Shown: positions 8,868 through 21,906 of the stretch, one piece after another | Layout of the letters: every line of letters begins with the position of its first letter | Numbering within the stretch: the stretch's first letter is position 1 | From: Streptomyces nojiriensis | Lineage (GTDB): Bacteria > Actinomycetota > Actinomycetes > Streptomycetales > Streptomycetaceae | NCBI RefSeq assembly: GCF_017639205.1 | Contig: NZ_CP071139.1 | Coordinates: 5,393,501 to 5,457,500 of the forward strand | DNA: 64,000 nt | Direction of reading: 5' to 3' | Translations under genes and position numbers: made by a program | Notes under the pieces: model-generated | Told to the model about the DNA's origin: nothing | Seen by the model: only the letters and a program-made list of their open reading frames with translations | Database searches by the model: none

Positions 8868-8897
8868 GACGGGGGGCTCGCTCAAGAGCCCCCCGTC
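8868..8897 (+). terminator. Hairpin between rpoB and rpoC, terminator-like but without a T tract
   Basis: A perfect 12-bp GC-rich stem (8868-8879 with 8886-8897) has a 6-nt loop and starts 8 nt after the rpoB stop. No T run follows, so it is more likely an RNA-stability, processing or partial attenuation element than a full terminator. Confidence 0.55.
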
Positions 8898-8957
8898 ATC
8901 CCCGGGACCGTTCAGACCATGATTGAGACTCGACCCCGAAAGAGGGATTGACGCACA

Positions 8958-12857
<3,900 letters not shown>

Positions 12858-12867
12858 GAGCTCGTAA

Positions 12868-12913
12868 GAAGAAGCCCCCCGCCGCTCCGAGAGGAGCGGC
12901 GGGGGGCTTCTTC
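12868..12913. terminator. Bidirectional terminator between rpoC and the convergent YfhO-family gene
   Basis: A perfect 21-bp stem (12868-12888 with 12893-12913) has a GAGA loop. GAAGAA on one side and TTCTTC on the other give both strands a short T-rich end. The neighbouring genes converge here, so it can serve both. Confidence 0.9.
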
Positions 12914-12958
12914 GTTCCCAGGGGGCCGCGGGGAGATCCCGGGCCCCCGGGTGGGTGG

Positions 12959-15439
12959 TCAGCGGCGCCGACGGCGCAGGGTGGTGACCTGGACCGCCGT
13001 GAGGGCCAGGAGGGACAGGGCGGCGCCTGCGAGGCCGGGGGTGAGGCCCTTCGGGGTGAAGGTGCAGGAGACCTTGGTCGTGCCCGGGGGGAGGTCCACG
13101 GCCAGCAGGCCGTGGAAGGGCTTCAGGGGAGCCGAGCACTGCCAGCCCGGGATGGCGGTCGTGGCGATGACGGCCGTGCCCCCGGCGGGCGTGGGGAGGG
13201 TGGCCTCGATGGTGTGGCCGGCGGGGCGGACCGTGGTGGCGCCGGTGGCGGTGAGGTGGTGGACGGCTGCGTCGAGCGCGGCGCGGTCCAGGCAGCCGAG
13301 CGGGTGCGCGCCCGCGTCCGCGTCGTTCGTACGGGTCTGCACGGTGACGTCGACCCGGCCCGAGGCGGGGACCGTGCCCAGCGGGGTCACGCCGGTCATC
13401 CGGTCCTCCAGGAGCCGCTGGGGGCCGTCGCCGGCGCGGACCGTGCCGTAGAGGGCGGGGGAGTACCAGTAGGCCTCGGAGCCGGGGGTGCACCGGGAGG
13501 TGTACGTCTGCTCGGTGGCGGTTCCGCCGCGGGTGACCGGCGGGACCTGGTGGACGGTGGCGCCCAGGACGTTCTCCTGGCGGGCGTAGACGCTGTCCGC
13601 CGGGTTGGGGGAGGTGTACGGCGCGCTGCGGACGGTGACCAGCGGGGGCGCGGGGAACTTCGAGGCCGTCCAGGTGCCCGGGGCGGTCCCCGGGCGGACC
13701 CGCGCGCCGATCGAGAAGATCGCGTCGAGTACCGGGTCGTCGTCGCCGAAGAAGGTCCGGCCGTCGTTCTTGAAGCCGTATCCCAGGGGCTCCAGGGCCT
13801 CGTAGGTGGCCTGGGGGAGGTAGCTGCTGTAGTACTGCGGGCCCTCCGCCCGCAGCGCCAGGGCGTCGTTGTACGCGCTCTGGGGCGCGCCCGAGTCGGT
13901 CCGGTAGGCGGGCCAGCCGGCCACATCGCGGACGGCCTCGAAGTGGTCGCCGATCGACCGGCTGGAGGTGGTGACCGGCTTGGCCCAGCGCTCGCGGGCC
14001 CGGCGGGCGTCCGCGTTCGCGGCGGCCACCGTGGATTCGGCGAACACGACGCCGATCATCAGCGCGGCGGCCACCGGGATCAGGAACCGGCGCTTCTCGC
14101 CGAGCCGCAGCAGGACCAGGGCGAGCAGCGAGACCGCACCGCCGCCGAGCACGGCCGGCCAGGTCCAGCCGCCGAAGTCGTCGGTGCGCCGCAGTACCCA
14201 GGTGGCCGCCACCAGGAGCGCCGCCACCAGGGCCAGGTGCAGCGGGCGCGGCCGGTTGGCCAGCGCCAGCCAGGCCACGATCACGACCATCCCGCTGAAG
14301 ACGAAGGCCTCGCGGTACGGGTTGCCGTTCGGCACCGCCAGCCCGTGCCACAGGTACTGCGTGGGCGGGAACTGGAAGGAGGCGACCACGAGCAGGGTCG
14401 CCGCCGCCCACACCAGGCGGGTCCGCCGGGCGACCGCCGTGTTGAGGACGAAGGCGCCGGCCAGGATCAGCCCGAGCGAGGCGACGTAGAGCCGAGGGCG
14501 GCCGCCCCACAGGTGCGTGGCCGGGAGCATCCCCGCGAGGAAGAGCTCGATCCGTACGGGGTCGAAGGCGGACGCCTTCGTCGGCTGCGCGGCCCCGCTG
14601 GACAGGAACGAGGGCAGCAGCAGGGGCAACGTGAGCAGGATCCCGGTCCCGGTCGCCGTCGCGGCCCGCCACAGGGCGCGCAGCCGGTCGCGCGCCGTCA
14701 TCTCGCGGGTGGCCATGCGGATGGCCAGCAGGACGCACGCGGCCATCGTGGCCATCATCGCGGTGTAGAAGTTCCCCAACCAGGCGAGCGCGACCAGCAG
14801 GGCCACGCCCGGCCAGCGGCGCTCCTCCAGGCACCACTCGACGGCGATGCCGAGCATCGGGAGCGCGACCAGGCCCCAGAGCCACATGGGGATGTACGAG
14901 GCGTCGCTCAGCGCCCAGCCGCACAGCCCGTACGTGGCTCCGAGCACGCCCCGCTGCCACCACGGGCCGGGGTGCAGTTTGCCGAGGTACACCGTCATCA
15001 CGGCGGCGGCGGTGCCCATGGTGATCGGGGTGATCGCGAAGACCGCCAGGTCGACGTGGGCGCGGGGGACGAGGACGGCCAGCCACGAGAAGGGATTGCC
15101 GAGGTAGGTGTGGTAATCGGCGAGGAACTGCTGTCCGAAGCCGGCGCGCCAGGTGAACAGGACGTCGCCGGCGGCCTGCCCGTGGACCAGGTCCCACAGC
15201 GCCCGGTGGAAGGGCACGTACTGGTTGGCCTGGTCGTTCAGGGCCCGGCCGGTGTTCCCGAAGGGGAAGGTGCCGCGCACCACCCAGGCGGCGCAGAAGG
15301 CGCCCGAGGTGATCAGGAAGGCCAGCAGCGGACCGCGGGAACGGGTGATCCGGCGGACGGCCGGTCCGCGCGGGGCGGGTCTGCGCGGGGCGGCGGGACG
15401 GGCGTCGACTGTGGTCGGCTCGGGTGCCACGGTCCCCAA
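12959..15439 (-). CDS. YfhO-family polytopic membrane protein
   Basis: This 826-aa membrane protein has a proline/arginine-rich cytoplasmic N-terminus (about 1-35). A dozen or so hydrophobic segments fill about 36-460. A large extracytoplasmic domain follows (about 465-795), and a last membrane helix ends in five Arg residues. The order and motifs such as FPFGN followed by DQANQYVPFHRALWD near the first loop resemble the YfhO family, GT-C-like proteins. B. subtilis YfhO is linked to glycosylation of lipoteichoic acid. A role in decorating a cell-wall polymer is therefore plausible but is inference. It is convergent with rpoC and divergent from rpsL. Confidence 0.75.
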   Translation of the reverse strand: MGTVAPEPTTVDARPAAPRRPAPRGPAVRRITRSRGPLLAFLITSGAFCAAWVVRGTFPFGNTGRALNDQANQYVPFHRALWDLVHGQAAGDVLFTWRAGFGQQFLADYHTYLGNPFSWLAVLVPRAHVDLAVFAITPITMGTAAAVMTVYLGKLHPGPWWQRGVLGATYGLCGWALSDASYIPMWLWGLVALPMLGIAVEWCLEERRWPGVALLVALAWLGNFYTAMMATMAACVLLAIRMATREMTARDRLRALWRAATATGTGILLTLPLLLPSFLSSGAAQPTKASAFDPVRIELFLAGMLPATHLWGGRPRLYVASLGLILAGAFVLNTAVARRTRLVWAAATLLVVASFQFPPTQYLWHGLAVPNGNPYREAFVFSGMVVIVAWLALANRPRPLHLALVAALLVAATWVLRRTDDFGGWTWPAVLGGGAVSLLALVLLRLGEKRRFLIPVAAALMIGVVFAESTVAAANADARRARERWAKPVTTSSRSIGDHFEAVRDVAGWPAYRTDSGAPQSAYNDALALRAEGPQYYSSYLPQATYEALEPLGYGFKNDGRTFFGDDDPVLDAIFSIGARVRPGTAPGTWTASKFPAPPLVTVRSAPYTSPNPADSVYARQENVLGATVHQVPPVTRGGTATEQTYTSRCTPGSEAYWYSPALYGTVRAGDGPQRLLEDRMTGVTPLGTVPASGRVDVTVQTRTNDADAGAHPLGCLDRAALDAAVHHLTATGATTVRPAGHTIEATLPTPAGGTAVIATTAIPGWQCSAPLKPFHGLLAVDLPPGTTKVSCTFTPKGLTPGLAGAALSLLALTAVQVTTLRRRRR

Positions 15440-15576
15440 TGTCCTGCTCCCTGCTGATCGACTCGCGGGCGTCCCGCGCCGGTCAAGCCGTCAGTTTAGG
15501 GCGCCGGGGCCGGGCGGAGGGCCGATCCGGCCGTTCCCCACTTGCGCGCGGCGGGTTTTCGTGCTGGGCATTTGTT
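15440..15576. other. Intergenic region between the YfhO-family gene and the rpsL promoter
   Basis: This is the left part of a 359-nt gap between divergent genes. It should hold the promoter of the minus-strand membrane gene, but I cannot point to a convincing pair of boxes. I see no coding sequence. Confidence 0.5.
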
Positions 15577-15605
15577 TTGACCTACCTCTGTGAGGTAGGT
15601 ACGCT
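15577..15605 (+). promoter_or_regulatory. rpsL promoter with an inverted repeat in its spacer
   Basis: TTGACC (15577-15582), a 17-nt spacer and TACGCT (15600-15605) form a near-consensus promoter. The bases 15581-15599 form a perfect inverted repeat, CCTACCTC-TGT-GAGGTAGG, that covers the end of the -35 box and fills the spacer. An operator in this place would allow direct control of the S12/S7/EF-G/EF-Tu operon. Confidence 0.75.
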
Positions 15606-15798
15606 CTGACCTTGTGCCTGGGGTGTGCCCTGGGCTCCCGCGTGTGCTTAAGACCCCGCGGAGAGCCGAGAAGACCACATCGCAATCTGCGCCCGACTCA
15701 CTTCGGTGAAAGCGTGCAGTGTTCGACACACCCGACCGCGTGGGTCGGGGAAGTTCCAGGTTAGTTTCACTACACGGCACACAGAAACCGGAGAAGTA
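15606..15798 (+). promoter_or_regulatory. rpsL leader RNA
   Basis: About 185 nt of leader follows the promoter. It contains a TCAC-TTCG-GTGA tetraloop hairpin at 15698-15709. It also has a 25-nt element at 15724-15748 with a 7-bp stem (CCCGACC, loop GCGTG, GGTCGGG). The same element, 24/25 identical, lies in the rpsJ leader at 29020-29044. A ribosome site (GGAGAAG) precedes the GTG at 15799. Confidence 0.7.
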
Positions 15799-16170
15799 GT
15801 GCCTACGATCCAGCAGCTGGTCCGTAAGGGCCGGCAGGACAAGGTCGAGAAGACAAAGACCCCCGCGCTTGAGGCTTCGCCCCAGCGTCGCGGCGTCTGC
15901 ACGCGTGTGTTCACGACCACCCCGAAGAAGCCGAACTCGGCGCTCCGTAAGGTCGCGCGTGTGCGTCTGACCTCCGGCATCGAGGTCACCGCCTACATTC
16001 CGGGTGAGGGACACAACCTGCAGGAGCACTCGATCGTGCTCGTGCGTGGTGGCCGTGTGAAGGACCTGCCGGGTGTTCGTTACAAGATCATCCGCGGTGC
16101 GCTTGACACCCAGGCTGTCAAGAACCGCAAGCAGGCCCGCAGCCGCTACGGCGCCAAGAAGGAGAAGTAA
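15799..16170 (+). CDS. rpsL: 30S ribosomal protein S12
   Basis: This 123-aa protein sits at the decoding centre. The start is GTG at 15799 (MPTIQQLVRKGR), after GGAGAAG; the longer frame from 15706 runs through the leader. Lys 43, Lys 88 and Pro 91, the positions where Streptomyces acquires streptomycin or paromomycin resistance and altered antibiotic production, are all wild type. rpsG starts 2 nt after its stop, so the two are translated together. Confidence 0.98.
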   Translation: MPTIQQLVRKGRQDKVEKTKTPALEASPQRRGVCTRVFTTTPKKPNSALRKVARVRLTSGIEVTAYIPGEGHNLQEHSIVLVRGGRVKDLPGVRYKIIRGALDTQAVKNRKQARSRYGAKKEK

Positions 16171-16172
16171 GA

Positions 16173-16643
16173 ATGCCTCGTAAGGGCCCCGCCCCGAAGC
16201 GCCCGGTCATCATCGACCCGGTCTACGCATCTCCTCTGGTGACGTCGCTCATCAACAAGATCCTCCTGAACGGCAAGCGCTCCACCGCCGAGCGCATCGT
16301 TTACGGCGCCATGGAAGGCCTCCGCGAGAAGACCGGCAACGACCCGGTCATCACGCTGAAGCGCGCGCTGGAGAACGTCAAGCCGTCCCTCGAGGTCAAG
16401 TCCCGCCGTGTCGGTGGCGCGACCTACCAGGTCCCCGTCGAGGTCAAGCCGGGTCGCCAGTCGACCCTGGCCCTCCGCTGGCTCGTGGGTTACTCCCGCG
16501 CCCGTCGTGAGAAGACCATGACCGAGCGCCTCATGAACGAGCTGCTCGACGCCTCCAACGGTCTTGGCGCTGCCGTCAAGAAGCGCGAGGACACGCACAA
16601 GATGGCCGAGTCCAACAAGGCCTTCGCGCACTACCGCTGGTAG
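16173..16643 (+). CDS. rpsG: 30S ribosomal protein S7
   Basis: This 156-aa protein is a primary 16S rRNA binder that nucleates the 30S head. The N-terminus MPRKGPAPKR and the conserved RRVGGATYQVPVEV segment (about 76-90) are typical. It is the second gene of the str operon. In E. coli S7 represses this operon. No separate S7 site is evident here, since the rpsL-rpsG junction is only 2 nt. Confidence 0.98.
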   Translation: MPRKGPAPKRPVIIDPVYASPLVTSLINKILLNGKRSTAERIVYGAMEGLREKTGNDPVITLKRALENVKPSLEVKSRRVGGATYQVPVEVKPGRQSTLALRWLVGYSRARREKTMTERLMNELLDASNGLGAAVKKREDTHKMAESNKAFAHYRW

Positions 16644-16682
16644 TCCCACCCCACATCGAGACCGAGAGAAGACCGAAGCCTT

Positions 16683-18815
16683 ATGGCTACCACTTCGCTT
16701 GACCTGGCCAAGGTCCGCAACATCGGGATCATGGCCCACATCGACGCGGGCAAGACGACCACCACCGAGCGCATCCTGTTCTACACCGGTGTGTCGTACA
16801 AGATCGGTGAGGTCCACGACGGCGCCGCCACGATGGACTGGATGGAGCAGGAGCAGGAGCGTGGTATCACCATCACGTCTGCCGCGACGACCTGCCACTG
16901 GCCCCTCGAAGACGTTGACCACACGATCAACATCATCGACACCCCGGGTCACGTCGACTTCACCGTCGAGGTGGAGCGTTCGCTCCGCGTCCTCGACGGC
17001 GCCGTCACCGTCTTCGACGGTGTGGCCGGCGTCGAGCCGCAGTCCGAGACCGTTTGGCGTCAGGCGGACCGCTACGGCGTGCCGCGCATCTGCTTCGTCA
17101 ACAAGCTCGACCGCACCGGCGCCGAGTTCCACCGTTGCGTCGACATGATCAAGGACCGCCTCGGTGCGGTTCCGATCGTCATGCAGCTCCCCATCGGTGC
17201 CGAGATGGACTTCCAGGGCGTTGTCGACCTGGTCACCATGAAGGCGTTCGTCTGGTCCGCCGAGGCGACCAAGGGCGAGATGTACGACATCGTCGACATC
17301 CCGGCCACGCACACCGAGGCTGCTGAAGAGTGGCGCGGCAAGCTGGTCGAGACCGTCGCCGAGAACGACGACGAGATCATGGAGCTGTTCCTGGAGGGCA
17401 ACGAGCCCACCGTCGAGCAGCTGCACGCCGCCGTCCGTCGGATCATCCTGAACTCCGGCAAGGGCAAGGGCGAGCCCACGATCACCGCGGTGTTCTGTGG
17501 CACGGCGTTCAAGAACAAGGGCGTTCAGCCCCTGCTCGACGCCGTCGTCCGCTACCTGCCGTCGCCGCTGGACATCGAGGCCATCGAGGGCCACGACGTC
17601 CGCGACGCCGAGGTGGTCGTGAAGCGCAAGCCGTCCGACGAGGAGCCCCTCGCCGCGCTCGCGTTCAAGATCATGAGCGACCCGCACCTCGGCAAGCTCA
17701 CCTTCGTCCGGGTTTACTCGGGCCGCCTGGAGGCCGGCACTGCGGTGCTGAACTCCGTCAAGGGCAAGAAGGAGCGCATCGGCAAGATCTACCGCATGCA
17801 CGCCAACAAGCGTGAAGAGATCGCCGCGGTGGGCGCCGGTGACATCGTCGCCGTCATGGGCCTGAAGCAGACCACGACCGGTGAGACGCTGTGTGACGAC
17901 AAGGCACCCGTGATCCTGGAGTCCATGGACTTCCCGGCTCCGGTCATCCAGGTCGCCATCGAGCCCAAGTCCAAGGGTGACCAGGAGAAGCTGGGTGTCG
18001 CCATCCAGCGTCTCGCGGAGGAGGACCCCTCCTTCCACGTTCACTCGGACGAGGAGACGGGCCAGACCATCCTCGGCGGTATGGGCGAGCTGCACCTCGA
18101 GGTGCTGGTCGACCGTATGAAGCGCGAGTTCAAGGTCGAGGCCAACGTCGGCAAGCCGCAGGTCGCGTACCGCGAGACGATCCGCAAGGCCGTCGAGCGT
18201 CACGACTACACGCACAAGAAGCAGACCGGTGGTACCGGTCAGTTCGCCAAGGTGCAGATCGCGATCGAGCCCATCACCGAGACCGACGGTCCGGCGTACG
18301 AGTTCGTGAACAAGGTCACCGGTGGACGCGTCCCGAAGGAGTACATCCCTTCGGTCGACGCCGGTGCGCAGGAAGCCATGCAGTTCGGCATCCTGGCCGG
18401 GTACGAGATGACGGGCGTTCGCGTCACGCTTCTCGACGGTGGCTACCACGAGGTCGACTCCTCGGAGCTCGCCTTCAAGATCGCCGGTTCGCAGGCCTTC
18501 AAGGAGGCCGCGCGCAAGGCTTCTCCCGTGCTCCTCGAGCCGATGATGGCCGTAGAGGTCACCACGCCCGAGGACTACATGGGTGACGTCATCGGTGACA
18601 TCAACTCCCGCCGTGGCCAGATCCAGGCCATGGAGGAGCGTCACGGTGCTCGCGTCGTGAAGGGCCTCGTGCCCCTTTCGGAGATGTTCGGCTACGTCGG
18701 AGACCTCCGCAGCAAGACCTCGGGTCGCGCCAGCTACTCGATGCAGTTCGACTCCTACGCCGAGGTTCCCCGGAACGTCGCCGAGGAGATCATCGCGAAG
18801 GCCAAGGGCGAGTAA
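16683..18815 (+). CDS. fusA: Translation elongation factor G
   Basis: This 710-aa GTPase drives ribosomal translocation and, with the recycling factor, splits post-termination ribosomes. The GTP-binding motifs are in order: G1 AHIDAGKTT near 18-26, the switch-I RGITITSAATT, G3 DTPGHVDF and G4 NKLDRTG. Domains II to V follow at full length. The ATG at 16683 lies 39 nt after rpsG, in the usual rpsL-rpsG-fusA-tuf order. Confidence 0.98.
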   Translation: MATTSLDLAKVRNIGIMAHIDAGKTTTTERILFYTGVSYKIGEVHDGAATMDWMEQEQERGITITSAATTCHWPLEDVDHTINIIDTPGHVDFTVEVERSLRVLDGAVTVFDGVAGVEPQSETVWRQADRYGVPRICFVNKLDRTGAEFHRCVDMIKDRLGAVPIVMQLPIGAEMDFQGVVDLVTMKAFVWSAEATKGEMYDIVDIPATHTEAAEEWRGKLVETVAENDDEIMELFLEGNEPTVEQLHAAVRRIILNSGKGKGEPTITAVFCGTAFKNKGVQPLLDAVVRYLPSPLDIEAIEGHDVRDAEVVVKRKPSDEEPLAALAFKIMSDPHLGKLTFVRVYSGRLEAGTAVLNSVKGKKERIGKIYRMHANKREEIAAVGAGDIVAVMGLKQTTTGETLCDDKAPVILESMDFPAPVIQVAIEPKSKGDQEKLGVAIQRLAEEDPSFHVHSDEETGQTILGGMGELHLEVLVDRMKREFKVEANVGKPQVAYRETIRKAVERHDYTHKKQTGGTGQFAKVQIAIEPITETDGPAYEFVNKVTGGRVPKEYIPSVDAGAQEAMQFGILAGYEMTGVRVTLLDGGYHEVDSSELAFKIAGSQAFKEAARKASPVLLEPMMAVEVTTPEDYMGDVIGDINSRRGQIQAMEERHGARVVKGLVPLSEMFGYVGDLRSKTSGRASYSMQFDSYAEVPRNVAEEIIAKAKGE

Positions 18816-18962
18816 CTCTTCCGAGTACACGCTTTAGGCTTGTCACCGGAGCCTCTGGGGCAACAGGAGTAACAATCCGTTGCCCCGGGGGGCCGGCTTT
18901 CCAGCAAAGATCACCTGGCGCCGATCTGTAAGGCGTACAGAACCACTCTCCAGGAGGACCCC
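18816..18962 (+). promoter_or_regulatory. fusA-tuf intercistronic leader
   Basis: This 147-nt gap has a stem-loop with arms GGGGCAAC (18857-18864) and GTTGCCCC (18879-18886), too loose to be a good terminator. In Streptomyces tuf1 is often also transcribed from a promoter in this gap. I cannot single out its boxes. A CAGGAGG ribosome site lies just before the GTG at 18963. Confidence 0.5.
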
Positions 18963-20156
<1,194 letters not shown>

Positions 20157-20204
20157 TTTCGTGCTCTGACCTGGTAGCCCGTTCATCGGGCACCAAGTTG
20201 TACT

Positions 20205-20248
20205 GAAGGGCCCCGGCCCATCGCCTCGGCGGTGGTACGGGGCCCTTC
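20205..20248 (+). terminator. Terminator after tuf
   Basis: An 11-bp outer stem (20205-20215 with 20238-20248) ends the str operon. The 22-nt loop holds further short pairing. No long T run follows. Confidence 0.7.
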
Positions 20249-20295
20249 GGCATGTCCGCGCGTCCCCTCATGCCGGGTGGGCAGGGCGGCGGGTA

Positions 20296-20337
20296 CGACC
20301 GAGGGCCGCACCCCGTTCGGGGTGCGGCCCTCGGTCG
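20296..20337. terminator. Bidirectional terminator between tuf and rmlC
   Basis: A perfect 19-bp stem (20296-20314 with 20319-20337) has a GTTC loop. It lies between convergent tuf and rmlC and probably ends the minus-strand rmlA-rmlC transcript while backing up the tuf terminator. Confidence 0.85.
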
Positions 20338-20352
20338 CGTGGCGGCGGTGGG

Positions 20353-20952
20353 TCAGTTCACGCGCAGGGACTCGGTGAACTCGACGCAGGCGGCGTGGTC
20401 GGGCAGCAGGCCGGTCGCGAGGGCGTCGGCCAGCGAGGGGGCGGCCTCGTCGCGGGCGGACAGCAGCGGCACGTCGGCCGGCCACTCGATGCCCAGGTCG
20501 GGGTCGAGCGGGTGCACGGAGTGCTCGCCGGTCGGGTTGTACGTCTCCGAGCAGAGGTACGACAGCGTCGCGTCGTCGCTCAGCGCGCAGAAGCCGTGGC
20601 CGAGGCCCTCGGGGATGTAGACCGCGCGGCGGTCCACGTCGTCGAGGCGGACACCCTCCCACTGGCCGAAGGTGGGGGAGCCGACCCGCAGGTCGACGAT
20701 GACGTCGAGCACGGCGCCGCGTACGCAGGTCACGTACTTGGCCTGGCCGCGCGGTACGTCGGCGAAGTGGATGCCGCGGACCACGCCCGCGGAGGAGACC
20801 GAGAGGTTCGCCTGCGCCAGGTTCAGCGGGTGACCGACGACCTCGGCCAGCCGGTCGAAGCGGTACCACTCGGTGAACAGGCCGCGCGGGTCGCCGTGCA
20901 GCTGCGGGGTCACCTCGAAGGCGTCGGCTATGGAGAGTTCGCGGAACTTCAT
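20353..20952 (-). CDS. rmlC: dTDP-4-dehydro-6-deoxyglucose 3,5-epimerase (RmlC family)
   Basis: This 199-aa cupin-fold epimerase is the third step of dTDP-L-rhamnose synthesis. The catalytic pair appears to be His 62 (in VRGIHFADVPRGQAK) and Tyr 133. The C-terminal LDPDLGIEWP motif is typical. The RGIHFADV variant instead of RGLHYQ resembles epimerases from actinomycete sugar and antibiotic clusters, so a 3-epimerase acting on another deoxysugar cannot be excluded. With RmlD nearby, L-rhamnose is the simplest reading. The ATG at 20952 overlaps the end of rmlA by 4 nt (ATGA); the longer upstream frame only runs back through rmlA. Confidence 0.88.
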   Translation of the reverse strand: MKFRELSIADAFEVTPQLHGDPRGLFTEWYRFDRLAEVVGHPLNLAQANLSVSSAGVVRGIHFADVPRGQAKYVTCVRGAVLDVIVDLRVGSPTFGQWEGVRLDDVDRRAVYIPEGLGHGFCALSDDATLSYLCSETYNPTGEHSVHPLDPDLGIEWPADVPLLSARDEAAPSLADALATGLLPDHAACVEFTESLRVN

Positions 20953-21824
20953 CGGGCGTCCTCCTCGGCGAGCAGCATCAGCAGGTAGTCGCCGTAGCCG
21001 CTCTTGGTCAGCGGCTCGGCGAGCGCGCGCAGCTGCGCGGAGTCGATCAGGCCGGCCCGCCAGGCCGCTTCCTCGATGCAGCCTATTTTGAAGCCCTGGC
21101 GCTCCTCGATCACGCGGACGAACTCGGAGGCCTGCACCATCGAGACGAAGGTGCCGGTGTCCAGCCACGCGGTACCGCGGTCGAGGATGGTCACGTTGAG
21201 CTCGCCGGCCTGGAGGTACGCGTCGTTGACGGCGGTGATCTCCAGCTCGCCGCGGGCGCTGGGCTTCAGGCCGCGGGCTATCTCGACGACCTGGTTGTCG
21301 TAGAAGTACAGACCCGGCACCGCGTAGCGGGACTTGGGCTTCTCCGGCTTCTCCTCGATGGAGATGGCCTGGCCGTCCTCGTCGAACTCGACCACGCCGT
21401 AGGCGGTGGGGTCCGCGACCGGGTACGCGAACACGCGGCCGCCCTTGGCGTCCGTGTGCTGGGCGAGGCGGGTGCCGAGGCCACTGCCGTGGAAGATGTT
21501 GTCGCCGAGGATCAGGGCGACGGACTCGTCGCCGATGAAGTCGGCGCCGAGGACGAACGCCTGGGCGATGCCCTCCGGGCGCTCCTGGACGGCGTACTCC
21601 AGCCGCAGGCCGAACTGCGAGCCGTCGCCGAGCAGTCGCTCGAACTGGTCGCGGTCGTCCGGGGTGGTGATGATCAGGATCTCGCTGATACCCGCCATCA
21701 CCAGGGTGGAAAGGGGGTAGTAGATCATCGGCTTGTCGAAGACGGGCAGCAGCTGCTTCGAGACGGCCCGGGTCAGCGGCCAGAGTCGAGATCCGGTGCC
21801 ACCGGCCAAGAGGATTCCACGCAT
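20949..21824 (-). CDS. rmlA: Glucose-1-phosphate thymidylyltransferase
   Basis: This 291-aa enzyme makes dTDP-glucose from dTTP and glucose-1-phosphate, the first step of dTDP-deoxysugar synthesis. The nucleotidyltransferase signature GGTGSRLWPLT is at 8-18 with Lys 23. The metal-binding LILGDN motif follows near 110, and EEKP near 160. The length is that of the short, rhamnose-type enzymes rather than the StrD type of about 355 aa. No ribosome site precedes the ATG; a TAGGGT hexamer (minus strand, 21837-21832) sits 7 nt before it, which suggests a leaderless message. It is divergent from rmlB. Confidence 0.93.
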   Translation of the reverse strand: MRGILLAGGTGSRLWPLTRAVSKQLLPVFDKPMIYYPLSTLVMAGISEILIITTPDDRDQFERLLGDGSQFGLRLEYAVQERPEGIAQAFVLGADFIGDESVALILGDNIFHGSGLGTRLAQHTDAKGGRVFAYPVADPTAYGVVEFDEDGQAISIEEKPEKPKSRYAVPGLYFYDNQVVEIARGLKPSARGELEITAVNDAYLQAGELNVTILDRGTAWLDTGTFVSMVQASEFVRVIEERQGFKIGCIEEAAWRAGLIDSAQLRALAEPLTKSGYGDYLLMLLAEEDAR

Positions 21825-21906
21825 GGGGAGAACCCTATGCGAGAGGGCGTGGGGGAGCAGAGTTCAGCACATGTGACGTTGGGCGGACCGCTAGACTCTT
21901 CGTATT
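21825..21906. promoter_or_regulatory. Divergent promoter region between rmlA and rmlB
   Basis: This 82-nt gap holds a -10-like TAGACT at 21892-21897 for rmlB, 9 nt before its ATG. On the minus strand TAGGGT (21837-21832) lies 7 nt before the rmlA ATG. Neither gene has a Shine-Dalgarno sequence. The -35 regions are poor, so an activator or leaderless initiation is likely. Confidence 0.55.

Noticed and set aside
15706..15798. N-terminal extension of S12
   Set aside because: The GTG at 15799 gives the exact family N-terminus; the upstream part covers the leader hairpin and the shared 25-nt element.
20953..21168. N-terminal extension of RmlC on the minus strand
   Set aside because: It lies entirely within rmlA in another frame; the ATG at 20952 overlaps the rmlA stop in the usual ATGA manner.
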